From assembly GCF_001636295.1 (NCBI RefSeq), contig NZ_CP014209.1, positions 2,418,001 to 2,482,000 on the forward strand: a stretch of DNA of 64,000 nucleotides, read 5' to 3'. Both the position numbers and the translations under genes were made by a program. The notes under the pieces were generated by a model. That model was given only the letters and a program-made list of their open reading frames with translations. It had not been told where the DNA came from and did not search any database. This document shows positions 48,359 through 57,292 of the stretch, piece after piece (position 1 is the stretch's first letter; the number at the start of each line of letters is the position of its first letter). Source of the stretch: Isoptericola dokdonensis DS-3 (GTDB lineage: Bacteria > Actinomycetota > Actinomycetes > Actinomycetales > Cellulomonadaceae).

Positions 48359-49200
48359 CCACGTCGACGACGGCAGGGCCCCGGGCGGAGCGCGGCGCCA
48401 CGCCCCGCACGACGTCCGGCGAGGTCGCCGTCGGGCTGCCGCGGTGGGCGTACGTGCCCGCGGCGCTGGGCGGGCTGCTGATCCTGCTCCCGCTGGTGGC
48501 GATGACGACGCGTGTCGACTGGCGCGACTGGTGGTCGCTCGTGACGAGCGAGTCGGCGCGGGCGGCGCTGGTGCTGAGCCTGCAGACCGCGGGCGCGAGC
48601 ACGGTGGCGTGCCTGGTGCTCGGCGTGCCGATGGCGCTGGTGCTGGCGCGTTCGGGGTCCCGGCTGCTGCGGCGGCTGCGTCCGCTGGTGCTGGTGCCGC
48701 TGGTGCTGCCGCCGGTGGTGGGCGGCATCGCGCTGCTCGCGACGTTCGGGCGGCGCGGGCTGCTGGGCGAGACGCTGGAGTTTGCAGGCGTCCAGGTCGC
48801 GTTCTCGACGGCGGCGGTGGTGATCGCGCAGACGTTCGTGGCGCTGCCGTTCCTCGTGGTGAGCCTGGAGGGGGCGCTGCGCACGGCGGGGTCGCGGTAC
48901 GACGTCGTCGCGGCATCCCTGGGCGCCCGCCCGACGACGGTGCTGCGGCGCGTGACGCTGCCGCTGGTGTGGCCGGGGCTGGTGTCGGGGGCGGTGCTGT
49001 CGTTCGCGCGGGCGCTGGGCGAGTTCGGCGCGACGATCACGTTCGCGGGCAGCCTCCAGGGGACCACCCGCACGCTGCCGCTGGAGATCTACCTGGCGCG
49101 CGAGACGGACCCGGACGCGGCGGTGGCACTGTCGCTGCTGCTCGTCGTGGTGGCGGTCGCGGTCATCGCGCTGGCCCGCCCGCGCGGGGGTGCGTGGTGA
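48355..49200 (+). CDS. modB: Molybdate ABC transporter permease
   Basis: A 281-residue permease with about six helices. The [21 protein letters not shown] and [20 protein letters not shown] blocks are diagnostic of ModB. GTG start overlapping modA's stop, and its own TGA overlaps modC's GTG. Confidence 0.93.
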   Translation: MTTSTTAGPRAERGATPRTTSGEVAVGLPRWAYVPAALGGLLILLPLVAMTTRVDWRDWWSLVTSESARAALVLSLQTAGASTVACLVLGVPMALVLARSGSRLLRRLRPLVLVPLVLPPVVGGIALLATFGRRGLLGETLEFAGVQVAFSTAAVVIAQTFVALPFLVVSLEGALRTAGSRYDVVAASLGARPTTVLRRVTLPLVWPGLVSGAVLSFARALGEFGATITFAGSLQGTTRTLPLEIYLARETDPDAAVALSLLLVVVAVAVIALARPRGGAW

Positions 49201-50249
49201 CGCTCGACCTCGACGTCCGGCTCGCCGCGCGCGGCCTCGACGTGGCGCTGGAGGTCGCCGACGGCGAGACCTTGGCGCTGCTGGGGCCGAACGGCGCGGG
49301 CAAGTCGACGACGCTGGGGGCCGTCGCGGGGACGTTGCGCCCGGACGACGGGCGGGTGGCCCTGGACGGCCGCACGCTCGCGCACGTCGAGAGCGGGCGC
49401 CTCCGGGCGTGGGTCGCACCGCACGACCGGCACGTCGCGCTGCTCGCGCAGGAGCCGCTGCTGTTCCCGCACCTGAGCGTGGCCGACAACGTGGCGTTCG
49501 GGCCGCGCGCGCAGGGGGCGGGCCGGCGGGAGGCCGCCGCGCGGGCGGCGGAGTGGCTGGACCGGGTGGGTGTCGCCGGCCTCGCCGCGCGGCGCCCGTC
49601 CACGCTGTCCGGCGGGCAGGCGCAGCGGGTCGCGGTGGCCCGTGCCCTGGCCGCGCGCCCGAGGCTGCTGCTGCTGGACGAGCCGATGGCGGCGCTCGAC
49701 GTCGACGTCGCGCCCGCGCTGCGCCAGACGTTGCGTCACGTGCTGGCCGACCAGACCACGGTGATCACGACGCACGACGTGCTGGACGCGCTGCTGCTGG
49801 CCGACCGGGTCGCGGTGGTGGACGACGGCCGCGTCGTGGAGCAGGGCCCGACGGCGCAGGTCCTGGGCCGGCCGCGCAGCGCGTTCGCGGCGTCGCTGGC
49901 CGGGCTGAACCTGTGGACGGGGGTGTGGACGGGCGACGGGGTGCGCACCGACGCGGGCGCCGTGGTCCACGGTCACCACGACCCGCAGGTGCCCGCCGGC
50001 GCGGCGGCGGTGGCCGCATTCCGCCCGGCCGCCGTGGCGGTGTTCCTCGCCCCGGTGCCCGGGTCGCCCCGCAACCTGCTGCCCGGCACGGTCCGCACGG
50101 TGGAACCGCACGGCGACCTGCTGCGCGTCCGCGGGGACCGGGTCGCGGCCGACGTCACGCCGCAGGCCGTCGCCGAGCTCGGCCTGGCCCCCGGCGTCGA
50201 CGTCTGGTTCTCCGTCAAGGCCGCCGAGGTGGACGTCTACCCGGCGTGA
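49197..50249 (+). CDS. modC: Molybdate ABC transporter ATPase with TOBE domain
   Basis: A 350-residue ATPase: Walker [10 protein letters not shown], signature [15 protein letters not shown], Walker [13 protein letters not shown] and a C-terminal TOBE domain (about 285-348) that can bind molybdate and inhibit transport. The GTG start overlaps modB. The 3' end overlaps the convergent ATPase gene by 13 nt. Confidence 0.92.
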   Translation: MTLDLDVRLAARGLDVALEVADGETLALLGPNGAGKSTTLGAVAGTLRPDDGRVALDGRTLAHVESGRLRAWVAPHDRHVALLAQEPLLFPHLSVADNVAFGPRAQGAGRREAAARAAEWLDRVGVAGLAARRPSTLSGGQAQRVAVARALAARPRLLLLDEPMAALDVDVAPALRQTLRHVLADQTTVITTHDVLDALLLADRVAVVDDGRVVEQGPTAQVLGRPRSAFAASLAGLNLWTGVWTGDGVRTDAGAVVHGHHDPQVPAGAAAVAAFRPAAVAVFLAPVPGSPRNLLPGTVRTVEPHGDLLRVRGDRVAADVTPQAVAELGLAPGVDVWFSVKAAEVDVYPA

Positions 50250-51724
50250 TCCCCGTCGGCCGCTCGCCCGGGCGTCCAGGCCGCCAGGAGGTCGTCGGCA
50301 CCCAGCACCAGGTCGATGCCGGGCGCCGGTTCCCCGCCGGGGGTGATCGCCGCGAGCACGGCGTCCTGGGCGCGAAGCACCCGCTCCCGGGCGGTGACCA
50401 GCGCCCGCACCTCGGCGGCGGTGAGGCCGCCCGAGGGCCGCCACTTCACGGACCCGACGACGGCGGACCGTTCTGCCGTGGTCGCGACGACGTCGACCTC
50501 GACCCGGCCGTCGCGGGTCCACCAGGGCAGCACCTGCTCGACCCCGGCGAGCCGCGGGTCCGTCCGGCCCAGGCGGGTGAGAGCCTCACGGACGACCGGT
50601 TCGACGGTCCGGCCGCGCCAGCTCGACCAGTCGCGGTCGAACGCCGCCACGGCGAGGTCGGCGCGACCCCGGGCGATCTGCTCGACACGGCGCTCGACGT
50701 AGCGGAACCAGAACCGCAGGTAGGGGTCGGTGACGCGGTAGCGCCGGAGCCGCCCGGACGGGGCAGCCCACGCGGGCGCCTCCCGCTCGACGAGCCGCTT
50801 CGTCTCCGTGAGGGTCTTGAGCGCGCGCGTCGTGGCGGTCTCCAGCGCCTTGCGCTCGGAGGCGTCCTGCACGGCGGAGAGCACGGCCGTGAAGCCGGGG
50901 TGCGCGGTGTCGTCGGCGCCGATCGCGGACAGCACCCGGTAGGCCGCCGGGGCGTCGGGGAACTCGGCGTCGAGCGTGAGCCGGGCCGTCGCGACGAGAG
51001 GGCTGTACGGGTCGGCGAGCGACGACCGCACATAGTCCTGGGCGCTGCCGCCGTGCGCGGCGAGGTCGGTCACGAGCCGCGGGTACCCACCCGTGACCAG
51101 GTAGGCGTCGAACACGTCGACGGCGCGGTGCCCCGGCAGCGCGGACGCGACCTCCGCCGGGTCGAGCGCCGGCACCACGCACGGGCGCAGCCGGCCGAAC
51201 AGCGGGCGGTCGTGGCCTGCCAGGCGCTCCATCATCGTGACGTCCGACCCGATGAGGACCAGCAGCACGGGGAGCTTCTCCAGCGCGCGGTCCCACTGGA
51301 CCTGGAGCTCGCCCTCGAGGGTCGGGTCGGCGGCGACCATCCAGGGGAACTCGTCGAGCACCGCGACGACGGGACCCGAGCGGGCCGCGACGGCGAGCCG
51401 GCCGAGCCACTCCCGCCAGGACGTCGCCGGGGAGGCGGTCAGGAGGTCGGCGTCGGGCAGCGGGGTCCGGGACTCCGCGATCGCGCGGGTCGCGTCGGCG
51501 AGCTGCCGGTGCAGCGGCGACCCGTAGACGCCGGGGACGAACACGCTGGGGACGCCCGCCTGCTCGACGAGCTGCTCGACGAGCGTGGACTTGCCGACCT
51601 GTCGGCGCCCCCGCAGCGCCACGATGCGACCCCTGCCCGCGCCGACGACAGCGGCGAGGTGCTCGCGGAGCGCCGCGGCCGCCGCGGGGCGGCGGACAAG
51701 ACCTTCATCGTGAGCATCATTCAC
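50237..51724 (-). CDS. AAA+ ATPase with DUF234 C-terminal domain
   Basis: A 495-residue protein of the archaeal-type ATPase family. Walker A is GRRQVGKST (residues 39-47), Walker B VVAVLDEFPW, and the DUF234 C-terminus contains EVDVVATT ... VGSVKW, a PD-(D/E)xK-nuclease-like site with the acidic and Lys residues in place. The middle HTH-like region (YRVTDPYLRFWFRYVERRVEQI) is typical. Known relatives have no settled role; defence, mobile-element or stress functions have been proposed. The GTG start is 7 nt after a TAGGCT -10-like box. Confidence 0.82.
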   Translation of the reverse strand: MNDAHDEGLVRRPAAAAALREHLAAVVGAGRGRIVALRGRRQVGKSTLVEQLVEQAGVPSVFVPGVYGSPLHRQLADATRAIAESRTPLPDADLLTASPATSWREWLGRLAVAARSGPVVAVLDEFPWMVAADPTLEGELQVQWDRALEKLPVLLVLIGSDVTMMERLAGHDRPLFGRLRPCVVPALDPAEVASALPGHRAVDVFDAYLVTGGYPRLVTDLAAHGGSAQDYVRSSLADPYSPLVATARLTLDAEFPDAPAAYRVLSAIGADDTAHPGFTAVLSAVQDASERKALETATTRALKTLTETKRLVEREAPAWAAPSGRLRRYRVTDPYLRFWFRYVERRVEQIARGRADLAVAAFDRDWSSWRGRTVEPVVREALTRLGRTDPRLAGVEQVLPWWTRDGRVEVDVVATTAERSAVVGSVKWRPSGGLTAAEVRALVTARERVLRAQDAVLAAITPGGEPAPGIDLVLGADDLLAAWTPGRAADGDHAG

Positions 51725-51771
51725 GGGTCGTAGCCTACAGACAGTGTATGTTCGGCGCCAGGGTCGCCAGG

Positions 51772-52359
51772 TCAGCGCTCGGCGGCACCCAGGAGCTCGA
51801 GCGCGCCGTCGAGCGCCCCGGTCGCACTGGCAGGGTCAACGCGCACGAGGGCGAAGGCGCTCACCACGAGCGCCGCGCACAGGTCGGCCAGCCGGGCCCG
51901 CTCGGCGGCGTCGCGGTCGGGGAACCGGGCGTCGACCCCGCGCCCGAGCGCGGCGCGCAGCTCGGCCCGGTAGTCGGCCACGACCTGGCGCACGGCGGCG
52001 TCGCGGGCGATGGGGGCGCCGGAGGCGTTGACGAGCAGGCAGCCGCTGTCGGCCTGGATCTCCCCGGTGGCGCCGAGCGCCGCGCGCAGCCCGGTGAAGT
52101 AGCGCACGACGGCGTCGGGGTCGACGGGGTCGGCGAGCAGCTCGCGCAGCCGGGGTCGGACGACGTCGTCGAGGTAGGTCTGGACGGCGGCGTCGAACAG
52201 GCCGCGCTTGGAGCCGAAGGCGTGGTAGATGCTGGAGCGGTTGAGGCCGGTGGCCTCCTCCAGGGCGGGGACGGAGGCGGCCTCGTAGCCGGAGCGCCAG
52301 AACACGCCGAGCGCGGCGCGTACGGCGCGGTGCGTGTCGAACGTCTGCGCTCTGCCCAT
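51772..52359 (-). CDS. TetR-family transcriptional regulator
   Basis: A 195-residue regulator: HTH at about residues 10-50 (RAALGVFWRSGYEAASVPALEEATGLNRSSIYHAF), then a helical effector domain. It is divergent from the DUF1304-CurA-like genes across a 99-nt gap holding two matched dyads. It probably represses both directions until an aldehyde or quinone-like inducer binds; this is inferred from the neighbours. Confidence 0.9.
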   Translation of the reverse strand: MGRAQTFDTHRAVRAALGVFWRSGYEAASVPALEEATGLNRSSIYHAFGSKRGLFDAAVQTYLDDVVRPRLRELLADPVDPDAVVRYFTGLRAALGATGEIQADSGCLLVNASGAPIARDAAVRQVVADYRAELRAALGRGVDARFPDRDAAERARLADLCAALVVSAFALVRVDPASATGALDGALELLGAAER

Positions 52360-52379
52360 CGTTGACCCCCAGTTGCTGA

Positions 52380-52415
52380 AACGCTCGTTCCACTATAGTT
52401 TGTGAAACGAGCGTT
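52380..52415. promoter_or_regulatory. Two TetR-type operator dyads
   Basis: AACG-CT-CGTT (52380-52389) and AACG-AG-CGTT (52406-52415) share the context GAAACGnnCGTTsC and are themselves reverse complements of each other. Between them lies ACTATAGT, giving a TATAGT hexamer (52394-52399), so binding would cover the promoter. Confidence 0.7.
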
Positions 52416-52458
52416 GCACAATCGCGACGCCGTCCGAGAGCAGCGCAGGGAGCACCCG

Positions 52459-52842
52459 ATGATCGTCGCCGGACTCGTCCTGGCAGGCCTGGCCGCCGTG
52501 CTGCACGTCTACATCTTCTGGCTCGAGTCCGTCGTGTGGACCACGCGCGCCCGCGCCGTGTTCGGCACCACCGAGGCCGAGGCCGCCGCCACCCGCGAGA
52601 TGGCCTTCAACCAGGGCTTCTACAACCTGTTCCTGGCGATCGTCACCGCGATCGGCATCGCGCTGCACGCCACCGGGTCCGACGCCGCCGGCGCCGCGCT
52701 CGTGCTCGCCGGCACCGGTTCGATGCTCGCCGCGGCCCTCGTGCTGCTGCTCTCCTCCCCCGACAAGCGGGGCGCCGCGATCAAGCAGGGCGCGCTGCCG
52801 CTGCTCGCCGTCGTCGCCCTCGCCGTCGGCCTCACGCTCTGA
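52459..52842 (+). CDS. DUF1304 membrane protein
   Basis: A 127-residue protein with four helices; HVYIFWLESVVWTT and MAFNQGFYNLFLAIVTAIG are the DUF1304 signatures. The function is unknown, but such genes often accompany TetR and oxidoreductase genes. The ATG at 52459 has AGGGAG 6 nt upstream; an upstream in-frame extension begins inside the operator region and is not used. Confidence 0.87.
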   Translation: MIVAGLVLAGLAAVLHVYIFWLESVVWTTRARAVFGTTEAEAAATREMAFNQGFYNLFLAIVTAIGIALHATGSDAAGAALVLAGTGSMLAAALVLLLSSPDKRGAAIKQGALPLLAVVALAVGLTL

Positions 52843-52865
52843 CCGCACCACCGAAAGCAGGCCCC

Positions 52866-53888
52866 ATGACCGACGTCGTCTCCACCCAGGTCCAGCTCGC
52901 CGCCCGCCCCACCGGCTGGCCGGACGCCGACACGTTCCGCACCGTCCACGTCACCTACGGCGACCTCGCCCCCGGCCAGGTGCGCGTCGTCAACGAGTTC
53001 GTGTCCGTCGACCCGTACATGCGCGGCCGCATGAACGACGTCCGCAGCTACACCCCGCCGTACGCGCTGGGCGAGACGATGACGGGCGGTGCCATCGGGC
53101 GCGTCGTGGAGTCGGCGTCCGACGACGTCCCCGTCGGCGCGGTCGTCCAGCACCAGTACGGCTGGCGCGACGTCGTCCAGGAGGACGCGAAGGGCTTCCA
53201 GGTCGTGCCGGAGATCCCCGGCGTGCCGCTGTCGCTGCGGCTCGGGATGCTCGGGATGACGGGCATGACCGCGTACGTGGGCCTCACCGCGATCGCCGGC
53301 CTGCGCGAGGGCGACACCGTGTTCGTCTCCGGGGCCGCGGGCGCCGTCGGGACCGCCGTCGGGCAGGTCGCCCGCCTCCTCGGGGCGTCGCGCGTCGTCG
53401 GGTCCGCCGGGTCGGCGGAGAAGGTCGAGCTCCTCACCTCCAAGTACGGCTACGACGCCGCCCTGAACTACAAGGACGCCCCCGTCCGCGAGCAGCTGCG
53501 CGACCTCACGCCGGACGGCATCGACGTGTTCTTCGACAACGTCGGCGGCGACCACCTCGAGGCGGCCCTCGACCGCATGAACGACGGCGGACGGCTCGCC
53601 CTGTGCGGCGCCATCGCGCAATACAACGACACCACGCGCACGCCCGGGCCCGACAACCTGGGCAACGTCGTGACCCGCGGCCTGACGATCCAGGGCTTCA
53701 CCCTGCCGAGCTACCTGCACCTCGGGGCCGAGTTCCAGGCCCGCATGACCGAGTGGTTCACCGCCGGGAAGATCGCCTGGGACGAGACCGTCGTGGACGG
53801 CATCGAGAACGCCCCGCAGGCGTTCCTCGACATGATGCGCGGCGGGAACATCGGCAAGATGGTCGTCCGCGTCGGCGCTCCGGCCTGA
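52866..53888 (+). CDS. NADP-dependent oxidoreductase, curcumin/prostaglandin-reductase (CurA-like) MDR
   Basis: A 340-residue zinc-free medium-chain reductase. SVDPYMRGRMNDVRSYTPPYALGE is the CurA/PTGR signature, and VFVSGAAGAVGTAVGQVARLLG the NADPH site. It reduces alkenal or alkenone double bonds. It lies 23 nt after the DUF1304 gene and is probably its co-transcribed partner under the TetR operators. Confidence 0.92.
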   Translation: MTDVVSTQVQLAARPTGWPDADTFRTVHVTYGDLAPGQVRVVNEFVSVDPYMRGRMNDVRSYTPPYALGETMTGGAIGRVVESASDDVPVGAVVQHQYGWRDVVQEDAKGFQVVPEIPGVPLSLRLGMLGMTGMTAYVGLTAIAGLREGDTVFVSGAAGAVGTAVGQVARLLGASRVVGSAGSAEKVELLTSKYGYDAALNYKDAPVREQLRDLTPDGIDVFFDNVGGDHLEAALDRMNDGGRLALCGAIAQYNDTTRTPGPDNLGNVVTRGLTIQGFTLPSYLHLGAEFQARMTEWFTAGKIAWDETVVDGIENAPQAFLDMMRGGNIGKMVVRVGAPA

Positions 53889-53900
53889 CCCTTCGGCAGA

Positions 53901-53931
53901 GCCCGCCCGTCAATCACCGTGACGGGCGGGC
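53901..53931. terminator. Terminator after the CurA-like gene
   Basis: Perfect 12-bp arms (53901-53912 and 53920-53931) with a 7-nt loop, 12 nt beyond the stop codon and before arfB. Confidence 0.8.
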
Positions 53932-53954
53932 GCCGACGGCGGCACGATGGAGCC

Positions 53955-54401
53955 ATGCCCTCGCACCTCCGCCCCGGACTCGCCGTCGGCCCCGCCCTGA
54001 CGATCCCCCGCGCGGAGCTGACCGAGCGGTTCTCGCGGTCCTCCGGCCCGGGCGGTCAGGGCGTCAACACCACCGACTCGCGGGTCGAGCTGTCCTGGGA
54101 CGTGGCCGGCTCCGCGGTGCTGAGCGACGTCCAGCGGGAACGGCTCGTCGCCCGTCTCGGGCACCGCCTGGTCGACGGCGTCCTCACCGTCACGGCGTCC
54201 GAGCACCGCGAGCAGCGCCGCAACCGGGACGCCGCCGCGCACCGCCTGGCGGCGCTCGTCGCCGACGCCGTCGCCCCGCCCGGCCCGGCCCGCCGCGCCA
54301 CCCGCCGCACGCGCGGCTCCCAGGAACGCCGGCTGACCTCCAAGAAGCAGCGGTCCGCGACGAAGCAGATGCGCTCGTCCCGGCCCTCCCGGGACGACTG
54401 A
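53955..54401 (+). CDS. arfB: Alternative ribosome-rescue factor B (peptidyl-tRNA hydrolase)
   Basis: A 148-residue protein with the catalytic GGQ (residues 33-35, SSGPGGQGVNTTDSRVEL) and a C-terminal basic tail (TRGSQERRLTSKKQRSATKQMRSS) that inserts into the empty mRNA channel of stalled ribosomes. It releases nascent chains without a stop codon. The ATG lies 6 nt after a CACGAT hexamer. A longer GTG-type start is unlikely. Confidence 0.93.
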   Translation: MPSHLRPGLAVGPALTIPRAELTERFSRSSGPGGQGVNTTDSRVELSWDVAGSAVLSDVQRERLVARLGHRLVDGVLTVTASEHREQRRNRDAAAHRLAALVADAVAPPGPARRATRRTRGSQERRLTSKKQRSATKQMRSSRPSRDD

Positions 54402-54508
54402 CCTCCCCGAGGGCGCGCAGGGTCGTCGACGCCGGCCGAGGCGTTCGCCAGGTTCGCGACACGCGGACAGGGATCTCGCGATACGGACGGACCTTGTTAG
54501 TGTTTAAT

Positions 54509-54527
54509 TCCGATCGATACGGTCGGA
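54509..54527. promoter_or_regulatory. Dyad in the promoter of the sulfate-ester operon
   Basis: TCCGA (54509-54513) and TCGGA (54523-54527) flank a 9-nt spacer, inside a locally AT-rich stretch (54494-54533). TTAGT and ACTAA further out (54497-54501 and 54527-54531) extend the symmetry. The regulator is unknown; a sulfur-starvation regulator is plausible. Confidence 0.45.
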
Positions 54528-54568
54528 CTAATAGGGAACGACTCCAGAGCGTCGCGAGAGGCCCACCC

Positions 54569-55477
54569 ATGACGGCACCACCCGGCACACCTGCCGGCAC
54601 CCGCACCCCACCCACCCGGGCGTCCGTCCTGCGCACCGTGCCGCCCGACGAGTCCCTGCGCGTCGGCGTCGACGACCGCTTCACCAAGCCGCCGCGCCGG
54701 CCCGACCGCGGACGCCGCACCAAGGACCTCGCCGGGCGCGTCGCCGGCCCGCTGGCCGTCCTGCTGCTGTGGTGGCTCGCCACCGCGCTCGACTGGGTCT
54801 CCCCGCTCCTGCTGCCCTCGCCCGGCACCGTGCTCGCCACCGGCGTCGACCTCGTCACCTCCGGCGTCCTCGGCGAGAACCTCCTGGTCTCGCTCGGCCG
54901 CGCCGGCACCGGCCTCGTCATCGGCATCACCGTCGGCGTGCTGCTGGCCCTGCTGACCGGCCTCAGCCGCGTGGGCGAGCTGCTCATCGACTCGAACGTG
55001 CAGATGCTGCGCGCCATGCCGATCCTCGCGCTCCAGCCGCTCGTCATCGTCTGGTTCGGCATCGGGGAGCCCACCAAGATCCTGCTCGTCGCCCTCGCCG
55101 TGACGTTCCCCGTCTACATCAACACGCACGCCGCGATCCGCGCCGTCGACGTCCGCTTCGTCGAGCTCGCCCACACCGTCGACCTGTCGCGGTGGTCGCT
55201 CGTGCGCCGCGTCGTCCTGCCCGGCGCCCTGCCCGGGTTCCTCACCGGCCTGCGCTTCGCCACCGCGATCTCGTGGCTCGTGCTGGTCGTCGCCGAGCAG
55301 ATCAACGCCACCGCCGGCATCGGGTTCCTCATGACCCAGGCCCGCACCGTGGCCCGCACCGACGTCATCATCGTCGGCCTCGTCGTCTACGCCCTGCTGG
55401 GCCTGCTCTCCGACATCCTCGTCCGCACCCTCGAGAGGAAGGCGCTCGTATGGGCACCCCGACTGCAGGCACGCTGA
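54569..55477 (+). CDS. ABC permease for sulfate-ester/sulfonate-type importer
   Basis: A 302-residue permease with about six helices and a charged 50-residue N-terminal leader. LLLPSPGTVLATGVDL and ELAHTVDLSRWSLVRRVVLPGALPGFLTGL (coupling loop) are typical of SsuC/AtsB. It overlaps the ATPase gene by 28 nt. The operon's sulfatase suggests the cargo is a sulfate ester. Confidence 0.9.
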   Translation: MTAPPGTPAGTRTPPTRASVLRTVPPDESLRVGVDDRFTKPPRRPDRGRRTKDLAGRVAGPLAVLLLWWLATALDWVSPLLLPSPGTVLATGVDLVTSGVLGENLLVSLGRAGTGLVIGITVGVLLALLTGLSRVGELLIDSNVQMLRAMPILALQPLVIVWFGIGEPTKILLVALAVTFPVYINTHAAIRAVDVRFVELAHTVDLSRWSLVRRVVLPGALPGFLTGLRFATAISWLVLVVAEQINATAGIGFLMTQARTVARTDVIIVGLVVYALLGLLSDILVRTLERKALVWAPRLQAR

Positions 55478-56217
55478 GCACCTCGGCCGCCTCCCCCCGC
55501 CGCGACGGCGAGAGCCCCGTCGTCGTCGACGCCCGCGGCGTCGCCCGCTCCTTCGACGGCCGCGGCGTGCTGCACGACATCACGCTGCAGATCCGGCGCG
55601 GCGAGTTCGTCGCCCTGCTGGGCCGGTCCGGCTCCGGCAAGTCGACGCTGCTGCGGATCCTCGCCCAGCTCGACACGGAGCACGACGGCGACCTGCGCGT
55701 CCCGGAACGACGCGCCGTCGCGTTCCAGGACTCCCGGCTCCTGCCCTGGGCCCGCGTGCTGCCCAACGTGCTGCTCGGGCTCAAGGACGCCCGGAGCAGG
55801 GCCCGCGGCGAGGCCCTGCTCGCCGAGGTCGGGCTGGCCGACCACGCCAGGGCCTGGCCGAAGACCCTGTCGGGCGGCGAGCAGCAGCGCGTCGCCCTGG
55901 CCCGGGCGCTCGCCCGCGACCCCGAGCTGCTCCTCATGGACGAGCCGTTCGGCGCGCTGGACGCCCTGACCCGGATCCGCATGCACCGCCTGCTGCGGGG
56001 CCTCGTCGCACGGCACTCGCCCGGCGTCCTGCTCGTCACCCACGACGTCGACGAGGCCGTGCTGCTCGCCGACCGCGTCATCGTCCTCACCGACGGCCAC
56101 CTGTCGCTCGACGAGCCGATCGACCTCCCCGAGGTCGGGCGGCGCTCGCACCCCGGCTTCACCGCCCTGCGCTCCCGCCTGCTCACCGAGCTGGGCGTCG
56201 GCGACGACGACCACTGA
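55450..56217 (+). CDS. ABC ATPase for sulfate-ester/sulfonate-type importer
   Basis: A 255-residue ATPase: Walker A GRSGSGKST, AVAFQDSRLLPWARVLPNV, signature LSGGEQQRVALARAL, Walker B LLLMDEPFGALDALT. It belongs to the SsuB/AtsC branch. It lies between the permease and the binding protein. Confidence 0.91.
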   Translation: MGTPTAGTLSTSAASPRRDGESPVVVDARGVARSFDGRGVLHDITLQIRRGEFVALLGRSGSGKSTLLRILAQLDTEHDGDLRVPERRAVAFQDSRLLPWARVLPNVLLGLKDARSRARGEALLAEVGLADHARAWPKTLSGGEQQRVALARALARDPELLLMDEPFGALDALTRIRMHRLLRGLVARHSPGVLLVTHDVDEAVLLADRVIVLTDGHLSLDEPIDLPEVGRRSHPGFTALRSRLLTELGVGDDDH

Positions 56218-56260
56218 CCGACCGCACCCCCGACCCACCCGACAGAAGGGTTCCTCCGTC

Positions 56261-57292
56261 ATGCCCAGAACACGCCCGTCCGGCCCCCTCACCCGCCGGA
56301 CCGCACGGTCCGCCGCGGCCGCCGTCTCCGTCTCCGTCGTCGCGCTCGGCCTGGCCGCCTGCGGCGGTGACTCCGCCGCCACGGAGTCGGGCGAGGACGT
56401 CGTCCTGCGGGTCGGCGAGCTCGGCACCGCGATCACCCAGGAGACCCAGCTCGAGTCGGCGGGCGAGGGCGACGACCTCGGCTACGAGGTCGAGTACTCG
56501 CTGTTCGGCAACGGCCCGGCGTTCATGGAGGCGGTGCCGTCCGGCGCCGTCGACCTCGCGATCATGGCCGACACGCCGTCGATCTTCGCCCAGGTGGGGA
56601 ACATCCCCGTGAAGGTCGTCGCCGTCCAGGACACGCTGAAGGACGGCGAGTCGTTCGTCGAGATCGTCACGAACCCGGGCTCGGGGATCGAGTCGGTGGC
56701 CGATCTGGCCGGCAAGAGGGTCGCCGTCCAGCCGGCGACGATCCTCCAGTACACGATCGTCCGCGCCCTGGAGGCCGAGGGCCTGAGCTACGACGACATC
56801 ACCCCGGTCGAGCTGCCCCTGCCCGACGCCGCGGCCGCGCTGGCGAACGGCGACATCGACGCCGCGGCGTCCCTCGACCCCACGCTCCAGCAGCTCAAGG
56901 CGAACGGGGCCGTGACGATCGGGGACGGCGAGGGCTTCACCACCGGCTACTCGTACGTCGTCGCGACGGAGGCGGCGCTGGCCGACCCGGCGAAGGCGGA
57001 CGCCATCGGCGACTACCTGACCCGCCTGGGCCGCGCCTACGAGTGGGCGGCGGCCAACCCGGCCCGGTGGGCGGCGACGAGCTCGCAGCTCACCGGGCTG
57101 CCGGAGCCCATCGCGCTGGCCTCCCAGGAGCGGCGCGGCGCCGGCTGGGTGCCCCTCGACGACGACGTGATCGCCAAGCAGCAGGAGCAGGCCGACGTCT
57201 ACACGGCGCTCGGCCTGATCGCCGAGCCGCTCGACGTGTCCACGCAGTACGACGACCGCTACGACGACCTGCTGACCGGAGGCGACCAGTGA
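56261..57292 (+). CDS. ABC substrate-binding lipoprotein (SsuA/AtsR-like)
   Basis: A 343-residue binding protein with signal peptide and lipobox LAAC (Cys near residue 34). EYSLFGNGPAFMEAVPSGAVDLAIMADTPSI is the SsuA-type ligand region, and PDAAAALANGDIDAAASLDP the hinge side. It overlaps the sulfatase start by GTGA, tying uptake to hydrolysis. Confidence 0.88.
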   Translation: MPRTRPSGPLTRRTARSAAAAVSVSVVALGLAACGGDSAATESGEDVVLRVGELGTAITQETQLESAGEGDDLGYEVEYSLFGNGPAFMEAVPSGAVDLAIMADTPSIFAQVGNIPVKVVAVQDTLKDGESFVEIVTNPGSGIESVADLAGKRVAVQPATILQYTIVRALEAEGLSYDDITPVELPLPDAAAALANGDIDAAASLDPTLQQLKANGAVTIGDGEGFTTGYSYVVATEAALADPAKADAIGDYLTRLGRAYEWAAANPARWAATSSQLTGLPEPIALASQERRGAGWVPLDDDVIAKQQEQADVYTALGLIAEPLDVSTQYDDRYDDLLTGGDQ

